This document shows positions 16,535 through 26,213 of a stretch of DNA of 64,000 nt, one piece after another; the stretch's first letter is position 1; each line of letters begins with the position of its first letter. This DNA is from Alphaproteobacteria bacterium (lineage in GTDB: Bacteria; Pseudomonadota; Alphaproteobacteria; Sphingomonadales; JAKSBY01). Below the pieces are notes generated by a model, which made no database searches, was not told the DNA's origin, and saw nothing but the letters and a program-made list of their open reading frames with translations. The DNA lies in contig JAJFIV010000034.1 of assembly GCA_021774625.1 (NCBI GenBank), positions 1 to 64,000 of the forward strand. Direction: 5' to 3'. The position numbers and the translations under genes are program-made.

Positions 16535-17779
16535 TCAAACCTGCTCCGCTGGCTTCAAGGGGATAAGCTTCATCAGCAGAAAGTATAACAAAGCCGCCAC
16601 AAGCGCGCCATCGAGGCTTGGAATCCCGCTGAGATTCAATATTTCCTGTTCTCCGGAATAGGTTATGGCGCTGCCGCCAGTCCATGCGGCGAAAGCCTGC
16701 CAGCCTATTGCGGGAGAGCGCGACAGGTCAGCCAAATCATAACGGCGGCGCTTTATGACAAAAAAATCGAGGACATAAATACCGACAACCGGCGCAAAGA
16801 TAATGCTCTGATAAACCAGAAAGTCGATAAAAAGATCAGACACATCCCAGAGCGCCACAGCGGTTCCGGCAATTCCGCCGAGCGCGATGATCTTCCATTC
16901 ACCGAATTTCGGAAAGACGGCCGACATGGAAAGGCCGGCGCCGTAAAGATTCACGGCGTTTGTTGTCCAGCTGGTAAAGATCAGTATAAGCCCGGCGAAG
17001 AGACCGAGGCCGACGGCGATCAGAATATTCAACACCAGATCTTCGCCGGTCGCGATGCCCGGCATGGCGCCGGCCAGATGAACCAGCGGCTCCATGATCG
17101 CCAGCGCGATCAGAATGGCGATAATGGCGTCCCGCGGGCTGCGGGCATAGCGGGTGAGATCAGGCAGCAGAACCACGCCCACCATGATGCCGCCGACCAG
17201 CGCGGTCGATGCGGTGGCGAGGCTCATGGTCCCGGTGCCGGGAATGGCGATCAGTTCATCAAGCGAGACCAGATTGAAGGTGGCGGCGATCATGTAAACA
17301 AGGGTCGTGATCAGCAGCGGCACCGCAAACAGCGCCAGTTTGTCAAGCGCTTTGAAGCCGAAAATTGTGCTTGCAGTCATCAGAAACCCGCCGAGAATAA
17401 TATAGGCGTTTTGCCCCAGTTCCAGGCCCAGAACCTGATCGCCCACTTCAACGGCGGAGGAACCGAAAATATAGATATTGACCGTGAACCAGCCGATTTG
17501 TGTCAGACCGAAGGAAAAATTGACGAGTTTCGAGCCCATCGGGCCGAAAGAAAACTGGATCAGCATATAGGTTGAAAGCCGCGCTTTAGCGCCGACCAGC
17601 GCCGAAAAAGCTCCCATAACGGTGACGGCGATCGCGGCCAGCAGGAAGGCATAGGCGCTTTCAGTAAAGCCCAGCGCCCGGCCGACTTCTATGCCGCTCA
17701 GGATGGCGGGCAGCGCAATGCCGATCCCGCCGAGCACCAGACCGATCCGAACGCCGCTGACGGTTTTTTCTTTCGGCAC
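16535..17779 (-). CDS. NCS1-family (cytosine/purine/hydantoin) permease
   Basis: At least 414 residues with about twelve hydrophobic segments. It starts with [27 protein letters not shown], typical of NCS1 symporters for nucleobases and hydantoins, and contains [15 protein letters not shown] and the family's broken-helix regions. First gene of the operon with HyuA and DUF917, so it probably imports their substrate. Start problem: GTG at 17779 is the first standard codon, but family-like sequence ([15 protein letters not shown]) continues upstream to 17839, where a CTG follows GGGGAG. The real start may be that CTG. Confidence 0.85.
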   Translation of the reverse strand: MPKEKTVSGVRIGLVLGGIGIALPAILSGIEVGRALGFTESAYAFLLAAIAVTVMGAFSALVGAKARLSTYMLIQFSFGPMGSKLVNFSFGLTQIGWFTVNIYIFGSSAVEVGDQVLGLELGQNAYIILGGFLMTASTIFGFKALDKLALFAVPLLITTLVYMIAATFNLVSLDELIAIPGTGTMSLATASTALVGGIMVGVVLLPDLTRYARSPRDAIIAILIALAIMEPLVHLAGAMPGIATGEDLVLNILIAVGLGLFAGLILIFTSWTTNAVNLYGAGLSMSAVFPKFGEWKIIALGGIAGTAVALWDVSDLFIDFLVYQSIIFAPVVGIYVLDFFVIKRRRYDLADLSRSPAIGWQAFAAWTGGSAITYSGEQEILNLSGIPSLDGALVAALLYFLLMKLIPLKPAEQV

Positions 17780-17959
17780 GGGCCTGGTCGCATAATCCTC
17801 AACCAGCCGTTCGAATTTTTTAGAGGGCGTCTTTATCAGTCTGCTCCCCGTTGGCCATTCTTCATACTGTCAGAGGACGGCCCGTTCCGAAAGTCTTTCT
17901 TTTGCCTGATCCCGGCGATCCGGCTTGCATTTCCGGTCATTTCTTGCCGTAATGCAGCC

Positions 17960-19660
17960 ATGGACAAACTGAGGAAAAGTTACGTCAGCGGAGCAGGCGA
18001 GCATCCGCTGACCTATGAGACCATCGGCGAAGCCTTTGACCGGATCGTCGGGGATTATGGCGAGCGGGAAGCCCTGGTCGTCTGCCATCAGGACATCCGC
18101 TGGACTTACCGGGAGCTGGCGGCTGAGGTTGAAAAAGCCGCGGCCGGTCTTGTCGCGCTGGGTCTTGAGAAAGGCGACAGGGTTGGGGTGTGGGCGCCGA
18201 ATTCGGCGGAATGGGTGGTGATGCAGTACGCCACCGCCAAAGCTGGGCTGATCCAGGTCAATATCAATCCGGCGTACCGGATTTCCGAACTGGAATATGC
18301 CCTGAATAAAGTAGGCTGCAAGGCGCTTGCCCTGGCGTCCGCCTTCAAATCCAGCGATTATGTCGCGATGATGGCGGAACTGGCCCCGGAGCTGAAGGGA
18401 CAGAAAAAAAACTGTCTGGAGCTGGCGCGGTTGCCGGCGCTGGAGCATCTGATCCTTTTCGGGGATGAACCTGTCCCGGGCTATTACCGTTATCGTGATA
18501 TCCTGGAATTGGGCCGGGACAGGCGCCGGGAAGAATTGATAAGGATCGCGGCGAGCCTTGATCCCGATGACGCCATCAATATCCAGTTTACCAGCGGCAC
18601 CACCGGCTCGCCCAAGGGGGCGACCCTTAGCCATTTCAACATCGTGAATAACGGTTTTTTTACCGGGGCCAGCATGCGGATCACGGAACAGGACCGTATT
18701 TGCGTGCCGGTGCCGCTGTATCACTGTTTTGGCATGGTTCTGGGGAATCTGGCGGCGCTCATGCATGGCGCGGCGGTGGTCTATCCCAATGACGGGTTCG
18801 ATCCCGGACTGACTCTGAAGGCGGTTCATGATGAGCGCTGCACGGCGCTTTACGGCGTGCCTACCATGTTCATTGCCGAACTGGAGCGCCCGGATTTTGC
18901 AAAATATGATCTGACATCCCTCAGGACCGGCATTATGGCGGGGGCCGCCTGTCCCATCGAATTGATGAAAAAGGTGGTCGGCGACATGCATATGGGCGAT
19001 TTCACCATCGCCTACGGCATGACCGAAACCAGCCCGATCAGTTTTCAGACTCATCCCGATGACAGTCTGGAGCGGCGGGTTTCGACCGTTGGCCGCATCC
19101 ACCCCCATGTGGAAGTCAAAATCGTCGATGAGGCGGGCAGGGTCGTTGCGCCCGGCGAAAAGGGGGAACTGATGACCCGCGGTTACTCGGTCATGATCGG
19201 CTATTGGGGGGATGAGGATAAAACGGCGGAGGCCATAGACCCCGCCGGCTGGATGCACACCGGCGATCTGGCGACCCTGGACGGGGACGGCTATTGCAGA
19301 ATTGTCGGACGGCTGAAGGATATGGTGATCCGCGGTGGTGAAAATATCTATCCGCGGGAAGTCGAGGAGTTTCTCTTCCACCATCCGGCAATCGAGGATG
19401 TGGCCGTCTTTGGCATTCCGGACAAAAAATACGGTGAAGCGCTCTGCGCCTGGGTGAAATTAAAGGAAGCCGCGAATTTAAGCAAGGAGGAGCTTCGGAC
19501 CTTTTGTGATGGCCAGATCGCCCATTATAAAATTCCAAAACACATCCGTTTTGTCGATGCTTTCCCGATGACGGTGACCGGAAAAATCCAGAAATTCGTT
19601 ATGCGCGATCAGATAATTGCCGATTTGGCGGCGCCCGCCACCGGATCTGAAAAAGAATAG
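17960..19660 (+). CDS. Acyl-CoA synthetase (AMP-forming), medium/long-chain type
   Basis: 566 residues. ATP-binding P-loop [15 protein letters not shown] near residue 211; AMP motif [22 protein letters not shown]; hinge [17 protein letters not shown]-terminal Lys in [10 protein letters not shown]. This is a complete set of ANL-superfamily signatures. Members activate fatty or aromatic acids to CoA thioesters in the cytoplasm. The opening [26 protein letters not shown] is common in fatty-acyl ligases used for beta-oxidation. It stands alone and is divergent from the hydantoin operon. Confidence 0.92.
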   Translation: MDKLRKSYVSGAGEHPLTYETIGEAFDRIVGDYGEREALVVCHQDIRWTYRELAAEVEKAAAGLVALGLEKGDRVGVWAPNSAEWVVMQYATAKAGLIQVNINPAYRISELEYALNKVGCKALALASAFKSSDYVAMMAELAPELKGQKKNCLELARLPALEHLILFGDEPVPGYYRYRDILELGRDRRREELIRIAASLDPDDAINIQFTSGTTGSPKGATLSHFNIVNNGFFTGASMRITEQDRICVPVPLYHCFGMVLGNLAALMHGAAVVYPNDGFDPGLTLKAVHDERCTALYGVPTMFIAELERPDFAKYDLTSLRTGIMAGAACPIELMKKVVGDMHMGDFTIAYGMTETSPISFQTHPDDSLERRVSTVGRIHPHVEVKIVDEAGRVVAPGEKGELMTRGYSVMIGYWGDEDKTAEAIDPAGWMHTGDLATLDGDGYCRIVGRLKDMVIRGGENIYPREVEEFLFHHPAIEDVAVFGIPDKKYGEALCAWVKLKEAANLSKEELRTFCDGQIAHYKIPKHIRFVDAFPMTVTGKIQKFVMRDQIIADLAAPATGSEKE

Positions 19661-19969
19661 CCGATTGAAGTTCAAATCCTGACATTTGCAAGCGGCCGCA
19701 GGGGATAATGAAGAAATTGTGGTAAAGATGTCACATAATCAGAAATTTCTTCGAAAAATTCCTTTCCGGACTAACCTTTGCAAGGGTTGTGTCTTGACAA
19801 CAGGGGGGCCGGTTAATTCTTGTGTAACTGGTTTAGGCAATTCGTCACTTTGAATTATCTATCATCCAAAAAAAGAAAATGAGTAAAGTCTAATAACAGC
19901 TTAAATGCATTTTCTCATTTTCCTTTTAACCTATCATGATGCAACGTCTTAAAGATAAAGGAAGAACAT
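19661..19969. other. Intergenic region upstream of the TonB receptor
   Basis: 309 bases without a gene. It holds a TTGACA at 19794 with only a poor -10 partner. Near the 3' end, GAAAATGAG (19875-19883) can pair with CTCATTTTC (19914-19922), a 9-bp hairpin in the probable leader of the receptor gene. I see no Fur-like or riboswitch pattern that I can defend. Confidence 0.4.
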
Positions 19970-22900
19970 ATGTCGAATACTATCGGGGAGGGTCTGCTGG
20001 GTTTTTTGAAAGGCAGCGCCTCAGCCCTTATTCTCGGCGCCTCGCTCGCGGCTCTGCCGTCTGCCGTTCAGGCGCAACAGGCTGATCAGACCGCCGACGA
20101 CAGCGGCGATGTGGATCAGATCGTCATCACCGGCTCGCGGATCCGCCGTGACGAATTTTCAAGTCCGGCGCCTTTGCAAACCTATAATATCGACGCCGCG
20201 CGCCAGATTGGTATTTCATCCATCGGCGAATTGCTGCAGCGGACGACCATCGCCAACGGTCAGCAGATCGATACGACGCTGAATACCAATGCGGGCAATT
20301 CCAATGCTTCTGAACCGCCGCCCATCGGTGGTGTCGGCTCGTCCAATATCGGCCTGCGCGGGCTGGGCTCGGAACGGACCTTGGTTCTGATCAATAACAA
20401 GCGGCTTGGTTCTGCCGGCGTGCGCGGCGCGCCCTCGCAGCCCGATCTCAACCTGCTGCCGCTGAATCTGGTAGAGCGCATAGAAGTCATCACCGAAGGC
20501 GCGTCTTCGATTTACGGCGCCGACGCCGTGGCCGGGGTTGTCAATATCCTGCTGCGCGATTCCTTTGAAGGTTTTGAAGTTTCCGGCAATATCGAACTTC
20601 CCGAAGCCGGCGGCGGCGAGATTTTCCAGACGTCTTTCATCACCGGCGCCACGACCAGCAATGCGAAATTTGTCTTTTCCGGCGAATTTTTTGAACAGCA
20701 GCGGGCCTCGCTTGGCTCGCGGGTTGACTGTTTGCAGGTGATTGCGCGCGATGCGGACGGCAATATCACGTCCTTCTGCAACAGCGGCTTTTTCGACAAT
20801 GTGATCGGCACGGGAACCGACGGATCGCCTTCCCTGGGCTTGAATGGCGATGTTCTCGGCGTTTTCTACACGCCGGGCGAAACCAATATCGGCGTGCCGA
20901 ATTTCTCCAACGCCCTGGCTTTACCGGTCCCGACGGCGGATGGCGCCGCCTGTGAACGGACCGATCAGCGCTGCCGTTTTCCCTTCATCCCGTTCTTTAA
21001 TGACCAGGATGAGCGGCTGGCGGCGGATTTGATTCAGCCCCAGACCCGGTTTTCGCTTGTCAGTCTCGGGTCCTATCAGCCGGACTTTCTGGGCGGCGAT
21101 TCGGAAATTTATTACGAGGCCTATTATTTCAACCGGCATTCCGGTGTCCGCGGTTCTTCGGAACAGATTTTTCCGACCATCCCCGGTAATATCCCGCAGG
21201 AAGACGCAAACGGAAATATCGTCGTGGACAGCTCAGGTGCGCCGATTCTCGCGCCAAACCCATTGAACCCGTTTGGCCAAAATGCCTCGCCAATTATCAC
21301 TCTGGATGTGCTGCGGCAGGACCGCCGGGTGGAACTGCAACAGGCCCGTTTCGTTGGCGGCCTGCGCGGCGATTTCTGGGGGGATAACTGGCTTGCCGAG
21401 AATAACTGGAGCTACGATTTGTTCACGAGTTATGATCGCGGGACCGGTTTTGCCTCCCAGCCCCTGCTGAATGAATCCAATCTTATTCTGGCGCTTGAAA
21501 CCCTGCGTCTGGATGCGGATGGTAATCCGGTCTGCGGTGTGCCGGTCAATAATAATGATTTTGGTTTCCTGACGCCTCAACAGTGTGTGCCCCTTGACTT
21601 TTTCAATGACTCCGTCTTCAGGGGCGGACCCAATGGGGAAGGGCAGTTTGCGACGGAAGAGGAGAATGATTTCCTTTTCGGCACGCGGACCAACCGCACG
21701 GTTGTCGAACAGTTCCTTGCCGGCACCTATTTCACCGGCGATCTGTTTGAAATGCCGGACGGCGGCACCGTCGGCCTGGCATTCGGCGCGGAATTCCGCA
21801 AGGATTCCATCTCTTCGGCCGCCGACTTCCTCAGCTCCAACGCGCTGAATGCGGCGGAAAATCCACTGGCGGAAGGTGAAACCTTCGGCAGCCGGAATAT
21901 TTTCGATCTTTACGCCGAATTGAACGTGCCGCTTCTGGCCAATCGTGAAATGGCCGATTATCTGGCCGTTGAAGGCGCCGTCCGCTATACCGAAGAAGAA
22001 AACTTCGGCTCCGAGACCACCTACCGGGCCCGTTTTATCTACCGTCCGGTTGACTGGATCCAGACAAGCGGTTCCTACGGCACATCCTTCCGCGCGCCCA
22101 ATCTCAGGGAGCAATTTCTTGCTGACCAGCTGATCGGCGTTTCCAGTAATGCCGATCCGTGCGGCGTGCCGCCGGAAGCCAATATCGGCGGCGTTTTTGA
22201 CCCGACGCAGGATACGCGTCCGCAGGTTGTTATCGATAACTGTATTCTGGACGGGGCCGATCCGACACGGCTGGGACTGATCGCGAATATCAATATCCCG
22301 GCGACGGTCGGCGGTAACGCCGATGATCTGGTGGCGGAAACCTCGCGGACCTTTACCGCGACGGTTCAGGTGACCCCGCCGATCAGCGATCAGTTCGACA
22401 TCGAGCTGGCCGTCAGTTTCTTCGATATCAAGGTTGAGGATACGGTCCGTGCCCTGGCGCCAGAGACGATACTGGCACGCTGTTTCCAGGATGCGCCCGG
22501 CCTTGCCAGCCCCTTCTGTGACCGCCTCACGCGGACACAGGGCGGACAGCCGGAGTTTCAGTTCGTCAACTTTATCGACGATTCCTTCATCAACCTCGGT
22601 GAGGAAAACTCGCAGGGCATCGATGTGAATGCGCGCTTCCGCACCGATATTGAGGATGTGGCTGGTAAAACCCTGAGCATTGCCTGGGCCGGCGCCATCA
22701 CATTCCAGACCCAACGCAACGAGCAGATCTTTGCCGGCGACCCGTTCGACAACCTGAACGGCGATTTTGGTGTCCCCAAACGCCGCCTGACATCGAACCT
22801 GTCGCTGGGTCTGGACCGGTTCGAGTTCATTTATGAAACCCGCCATATCAGCGGTACCCAGTCCAGCGATACCATTCAAATATCAGCGGACTGCAATACT

Positions 22901-23158
22901 TTTTCAGACAATCTGAGCATTGCAGGAACAACGCCGACCGCACCGTTGTGCTCGGCGCCGGGCCGCTGGTATCATGATGCCTCGCTGACCTACCGGCTGG
23001 ATAATATTGTGTTCACCGGCGGTGTGCGCAACCTTTTGGATAAGGATCCGCCATTTGTCAGCGCAGGCGCCGGTTCCAACCGCGGTAACCGCGTGACCTC
23101 CTCGGGTTATGATCAGCTTGGCCGGACCTTCTTCTTTACGGCGACGACGGCTTTCTAA
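19970..23158 (+). CDS. TonB-dependent outer-membrane receptor
   Basis: 1062 residues. Signal peptide ending AVQA-Q, TonB box-like DQIVITGSR near residue 49, plug domain with SSIGELLQR, GLRGLGSERTLVLINNKRL and EGASSIYGADAVAGVVNI. The large beta-barrel ends YDQLGRTFFFTATTAF with C-terminal Phe, as needed for outer-membrane insertion. It takes up a large ligand using TonB energy; the ligand is unknown. The size and the plug (ITGSRIRR) fit the group common in Alphaproteobacteria such as Caulobacter and sphingomonads, often linked to carbohydrates, peptides or siderophores. Shine-Dalgarno AAGGAAG precedes the ATG. A terminator follows. Confidence 0.95.
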   Translation: MSNTIGEGLLGFLKGSASALILGASLAALPSAVQAQQADQTADDSGDVDQIVITGSRIRRDEFSSPAPLQTYNIDAARQIGISSIGELLQRTTIANGQQIDTTLNTNAGNSNASEPPPIGGVGSSNIGLRGLGSERTLVLINNKRLGSAGVRGAPSQPDLNLLPLNLVERIEVITEGASSIYGADAVAGVVNILLRDSFEGFEVSGNIELPEAGGGEIFQTSFITGATTSNAKFVFSGEFFEQQRASLGSRVDCLQVIARDADGNITSFCNSGFFDNVIGTGTDGSPSLGLNGDVLGVFYTPGETNIGVPNFSNALALPVPTADGAACERTDQRCRFPFIPFFNDQDERLAADLIQPQTRFSLVSLGSYQPDFLGGDSEIYYEAYYFNRHSGVRGSSEQIFPTIPGNIPQEDANGNIVVDSSGAPILAPNPLNPFGQNASPIITLDVLRQDRRVELQQARFVGGLRGDFWGDNWLAENNWSYDLFTSYDRGTGFASQPLLNESNLILALETLRLDADGNPVCGVPVNNNDFGFLTPQQCVPLDFFNDSVFRGGPNGEGQFATEEENDFLFGTRTNRTVVEQFLAGTYFTGDLFEMPDGGTVGLAFGAEFRKDSISSAADFLSSNALNAAENPLAEGETFGSRNIFDLYAELNVPLLANREMADYLAVEGAVRYTEEENFGSETTYRARFIYRPVDWIQTSGSYGTSFRAPNLREQFLADQLIGVSSNADPCGVPPEANIGGVFDPTQDTRPQVVIDNCILDGADPTRLGLIANINIPATVGGNADDLVAETSRTFTATVQVTPPISDQFDIELAVSFFDIKVEDTVRALAPETILARCFQDAPGLASPFCDRLTRTQGGQPEFQFVNFIDDSFINLGEENSQGIDVNARFRTDIEDVAGKTLSIAWAGAITFQTQRNEQIFAGDPFDNLNGDFGVPKRRLTSNLSLGLDRFEFIYETRHISGTQSSDTIQISADCNTFSDNLSIAGTTPTAPLCSAPGRWYHDASLTYRLDNIVFTGGVRNLLDKDPPFVSAGAGSNRGNRVTSSGYDQLGRTFFFTATTAF

Positions 23159-23185
23159 GCTGACGGTTTTCTTGAGATTCGTGAG

Positions 23186-23213
23186 AGTGCGGCCTTTGGG
23201 CCGCACTTTTTTT
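23186..23213 (+). terminator. Rho-independent terminator after the TonB receptor
   Basis: Perfect 9-bp stem AGTGCGGCC / GGCCGCACT with a TTTG loop, then a run of seven T's that overlaps the last pair of the stem. Confidence 0.92.
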
Positions 23214-23330
23214 ATCTGCGGCGACGCGTGCTATCGACAAGACTCTTTTGATAAAATACCATGACGGCAATCTTTTAAACTTAAAACATAGCGCCGGGCT
23301 CCGTGGACCGGCCCGAATGCAGGTGCAATT

Positions 23331-24089
23331 ATGGACAGAGACTATTTTTATTCCATCATGAACGGGACCGGGGAGCTGGATTACGAGCTTTATCTCGACA
23401 CCCCAAAAATCCTTTCGGCGCAAAAACCGTTTGATCAATTCTGCAACCGCGATGAGCTGCAGTTTCAGATCATCCATCAGGTGGAGGAATTATGGATGAA
23501 GCTGGCGGCTTACACGCTGCTGGATATTGATGATTTCATCCGGGAACGGAACGCCAACCGGGTGATGACACTGTTCCGCCGGGTCCAGATGATTATCGAG
23601 ATGATGACGACGCAATTGGGGATGCTGGAAACCATGTCGCCCAAGGAATATCAGGAAATCCGCCTTCAGCTTGGCAACGGGTCGGGCCAGGAAAGCCCCG
23701 GCTTCCGCACCTTGCTGAAAATGCCGAAACACCTGTGGGATAGCTATGTTTCCGCCTATCTGGAACCCGACGGGCGCACCATCGAGCATGTCTATAATTC
23801 CGGATACGCCCACGATGACGCCTATATGGTGGCCGAATGTCTGGTCGAATTTGACGAACTGTTCCAGAAATTCCGCTTTCATCATATCCAGTTGATTCAC
23901 CGCTCCATCGGCATGGAGGCCAAATCGCTGAAAGGCCGTTCGGTGGAACTGCTGCAGGACGGGATGCGGACCCGTTTCTTTCCCGCCCTCTGGGAAATCC
24001 GCTTCAAGATGACGGACAAGTGGGGAGGTGAGTATGGCACGGTCCGGGAAAGCATAGGCGCGTCGAAGAAAGGCAGCGGTGCTCACTGA
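23331..24089 (+). CDS. Tryptophan 2,3-dioxygenase family heme protein
   Basis: 252 residues, all-helical. The His and Glu pattern DELQFQIIHQVEELWMKLA matches the distal-pocket helix of tryptophan 2,3-dioxygenase; QESPGFRTLL carries the substrate-binding Arg; FRFHHIQLIHRSIG would hold the proximal heme His; SLKGRSVELLQDGMRTRFFPALWEIR is the C-terminal block. Family members oxidise tryptophan to N-formylkynurenine; some relatives act on other indoles. No kynurenine formamidase or kynureninase lies nearby. The subgroup (with ...ESPGFR) may differ from classical TDO. Confidence 0.8.
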   Translation: MDRDYFYSIMNGTGELDYELYLDTPKILSAQKPFDQFCNRDELQFQIIHQVEELWMKLAAYTLLDIDDFIRERNANRVMTLFRRVQMIIEMMTTQLGMLETMSPKEYQEIRLQLGNGSGQESPGFRTLLKMPKHLWDSYVSAYLEPDGRTIEHVYNSGYAHDDAYMVAECLVEFDELFQKFRFHHIQLIHRSIGMEAKSLKGRSVELLQDGMRTRFFPALWEIRFKMTDKWGGEYGTVRESIGASKKGSGAH

Positions 24090-24152
24090 GTGCCTGTTGC
24101 ACAGTCCTCGCTCTTTATGGTAGGGACGGCGGCCTTTTGATGGACCGCAAAA

Positions 24153-24941
24153 ATGACACAACATAAGGATACCGGCTGTTTTACCGCCGATGCGCCGGCC
24201 GCCCTGATAACCGGCGGCGCCCGGCGCGTTGGCCGCGCCATTGCCGCATCGCTGCTGGATGCGGGCTGGAATGTGGTGATCCATTATAATGGCTCGGCCG
24301 GGCATGCGGAGGTTTTTCAGGCGGCAGTCAACAGGGAGGGCAAAATTCAGCTTCTGGCCTGCCAGGCGGATTTGCGCAGCCCCGGAGCCCCTGCGGAAAT
24401 ATTTTCCTGGCTGGAGGCGCATCGCATCAAACTCAAGGCGCTGATCAACAGCGCTGCGATTTTTGAATATGATGCCCCGGATGCCGTGGAGGGCGCTTTG
24501 TTCGACCGGCATATGGCGGTCAATCTGAAAGCCCCCATTTTACTGGCCGATCATTTTGCCCGCCAGAAAACCGGGCATGACGACCGGGTGATCATCAATC
24601 TGCTGGATGCCAAGCTGAATGCGCTCAATCCGGATTTTTTTTCCTATACCCTGTCGAAGCAGGCGCTGCTGGCGGCGACCAAAATGGCGGCCATGAAATT
24701 TGCGCCAAATATCCGGGTCTGCGGCATTGCGCCCGGGATCACCCTGGTCAGTGGCGATCAGACGCCGGAACAGTTTGAACGGGCGCGGAAGATCAATCCG
24801 CTGGGCCATTCATCGACGCCGGAAGATATTGCGAAGGCCGTGCATTTTATTCTTGATTGCCGCTCCATAACCGGGCAGGTGATCACGCTTGATGGCGGCG
24901 TGTCGCTGGCCGGCCTGCCGCGCGACGTTGCCTATTTATAA
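24153..24941 (+). CDS. SDR-family pteridine reductase (FolM-like)
   Basis: 262 residues. The cofactor loop reads TGGARRVGRAIAASLL, the TGGxRRxG variant typical of pteridine reductases and FolM rather than the usual TGxxxGIG. The active site is YTLSKQAL. The C-terminal GLPRDVAYL is like FolM. FolM reduces dihydromonapterin/dihydropteridines in pterin metabolism. It is followed after 15 bases by folB, which supports a folate role. Start at 24153 (ATG). Confidence 0.85.
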   Translation: MTQHKDTGCFTADAPAALITGGARRVGRAIAASLLDAGWNVVIHYNGSAGHAEVFQAAVNREGKIQLLACQADLRSPGAPAEIFSWLEAHRIKLKALINSAAIFEYDAPDAVEGALFDRHMAVNLKAPILLADHFARQKTGHDDRVIINLLDAKLNALNPDFFSYTLSKQALLAATKMAAMKFAPNIRVCGIAPGITLVSGDQTPEQFERARKINPLGHSSTPEDIAKAVHFILDCRSITGQVITLDGGVSLAGLPRDVAYL

Positions 24942-24956
24942 GCTGGAGTTGCCCCC

Positions 24957-25325
24957 GTGAAGCTGAGTGAAAAACAGATTATCCTGAACGGCTTTGAATT
25001 TGACTGTCTGATCGGCTTCCACCCCCATGAAAGGGCCGCCAAACAGCGTGTGGTGGTCGATATTCTGCTGACCACCCGCCTTGATCAGGACGGTCTTGCC
25101 GCCGGCGACGATGTGACAAGCGTGATCGACTATGATTTCATGCGGAACGGTATCTTCGCGCTCACCAAAGACCGGCAGTTTAATCTGCAGGAAACCCTGT
25201 GCGAGGAGATCGCCAGGCTCTGCTTCGCCCAGCCCGCCATCGTCCGCGCCGAAATCGCCACCGCCAAACCCGACATCTATCCCGATTGCGACTTTGTCGG
25301 CTGCCGCATGGTTTTTGAGCGCTAG
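24957..25325 (+). CDS. folB: Dihydroneopterin aldolase
   Basis: 122 residues starting at GTG, with GGAG upstream. Characteristic segments are [22 protein letters not shown] (catalytic Glu), [25 protein letters not shown] and the C-terminal [10 protein letters not shown] with the catalytic Lys. It splits dihydroneopterin into hydroxymethyl-dihydropterin and glycolaldehyde in folate synthesis. Length matches the family. Paired with the FolM-like SDR. Confidence 0.93.
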
Positions 25326-25332
25326 AGTCTTT

Positions 25333-25409
25333 TGGTCGGGGAGAGAGGATTCGAACCTCCGGCCCCTGCGTCCCGAACGCAGTGCTCTACCAGGCTGAGC
25401 TACCCCCCG
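25333..25409 (-). tRNA. tRNA-Pro (anticodon CGG)
   Basis: 77 nt including an encoded CCA. Acceptor arms CGGGGGG / CTCCCCG pair with one G-U. D-arm region is TAGCTCAGCCTGGTAGAGC, anticodon stem CTGCG/CGCAG with loop TTCGGGA (anticodon CGG), T-arm GGAGGTTCGAATCCTC. All four arms can be drawn. Lies just after folB and convergent with it. Confidence 0.97.
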
Positions 25410-25494
25410 CCAGAAAGAAGTGGTTTAATGGCGATGGACCAAAGCGAGAGGTCTTATAGCGCCGCTGTTTCCCTATCGCAAGCCCGGAATGACC

Positions 25495-25938
25495 TTATGA
25501 CGCCTTTCGCGAAAGCCAGTGATCAAGGGTGATTTTGTCGGCGCCCGCCGGCAGCATCAGCAGGAAGACGATCAGCGCCAGCCGGGTAAAGGTGTGACCG
25601 TCAATATCGAACAAGGGTTCCTGCAGCGCATGGCCGTAGGTCGTGAGAATCAGCAGCAGGCCCAGCGCCGTTGCCGCCTCCCGCACGCGAAGGCCGAGAC
25701 AGAGCAGAATGCCCGCGATCAGTTCCAGAAACGGGATGCCCATGCCCAGCGGCCACAGCAGCCATTGCGGGATCCAGCTGTCCGCATAGGGCGTGATAAA
25801 GAAATTATCCGTATGCGCGGCGGGCGTCAGGATAAACACTTTCCAATACCCGGCCATGACAAACAGAACGCCCAATATCCAGCGCACGATAAAGGCGGCG
25901 ATGGACAGATTCGGCAGATTTTTTAGAAATTGCAGCAT
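25495..25938 (-). CDS. DoxX family membrane protein
   Basis: 147 residues with four hydrophobic helices: near 12-30, 66-84 (WLLWPLGMGIPFLELIAGILLC), 87-105 and 118-134. The motif GMGIPFLELIAGILLCLGLRVREAATALG is typical of DoxX/SURF-like small inner-membrane proteins. The biochemical role is generally unknown. Shine-Dalgarno GAGAGGG before the ATG. Confidence 0.85.
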   Translation of the reverse strand: MLQFLKNLPNLSIAAFIVRWILGVLFVMAGYWKVFILTPAAHTDNFFITPYADSWIPQWLLWPLGMGIPFLELIAGILLCLGLRVREAATALGLLLILTTYGHALQEPLFDIDGHTFTRLALIVFLLMLPAGADKITLDHWLSRKAS

Positions 25939-26151
25939 GATTTTCCCTCTCCTGATCTTTTTACCAGCTTACACCTGAAAGCAATTTTCGCAAATAATGG
26001 AAATGTTCAAGGCAACCCTGCCTTGCCGCGGCTTGGCCGCCCGTTTGACAAGGAATCGCCATTGGGTTTGCGGGAACAGGATTTTAACGGCAACTTCTCA
26101 AGGCCGCTGGCCGGCGATTCTGAGGATTTTGCGGAAGATTAGGGAAACAAC

Positions 26152-26180
26152 TTGACATGTACGCCTATATGACGTACATT
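26152..26180 (+). promoter_or_regulatory. Promoter with inverted-repeat operator for the DUF1778/GNAT pair
   Basis: TTGACA (26152-26157), 17-base spacer, TACATT (26175-26180). Overlapping both elements is a perfect 7-bp inverted repeat ATGTACG (26157-26163) / CGTACAT (26173-26179) with a 9-base centre. This places an operator directly on the promoter, as expected for toxin-antitoxin autorepression. Confidence 0.7.
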
Positions 26181-26213
26181 TATCACCAATCAAGATTGGA
26201 TATGGAGGCCGTT

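Noticed and set aside
17870-19384. Long (504-codon) open frame on the minus strand
   Set aside because: It is antisense to the acyl-CoA synthetase, has the His/Arg/Gly/Ile-rich composition typical of an antisense shadow, and shows no known motif.
19794-19822. Sigma-70 promoter from the TTGACA upstream of the TonB receptor
   Set aside because: No acceptable -10 element at 16-18 bases; left as a note in the intergenic entry.
21233-22879. 548-codon minus-strand frame inside the TonB receptor
   Set aside because: Shadow of a well-supported receptor gene; no domain pattern and no ribosome-binding site.
25930-26142. 70-codon plus-strand frame between DoxX and the toxin-antitoxin pair
   Set aside because: It overlaps the start of DoxX, lacks a Shine-Dalgarno and matches nothing I know; possibly a gene remnant but not supportable.
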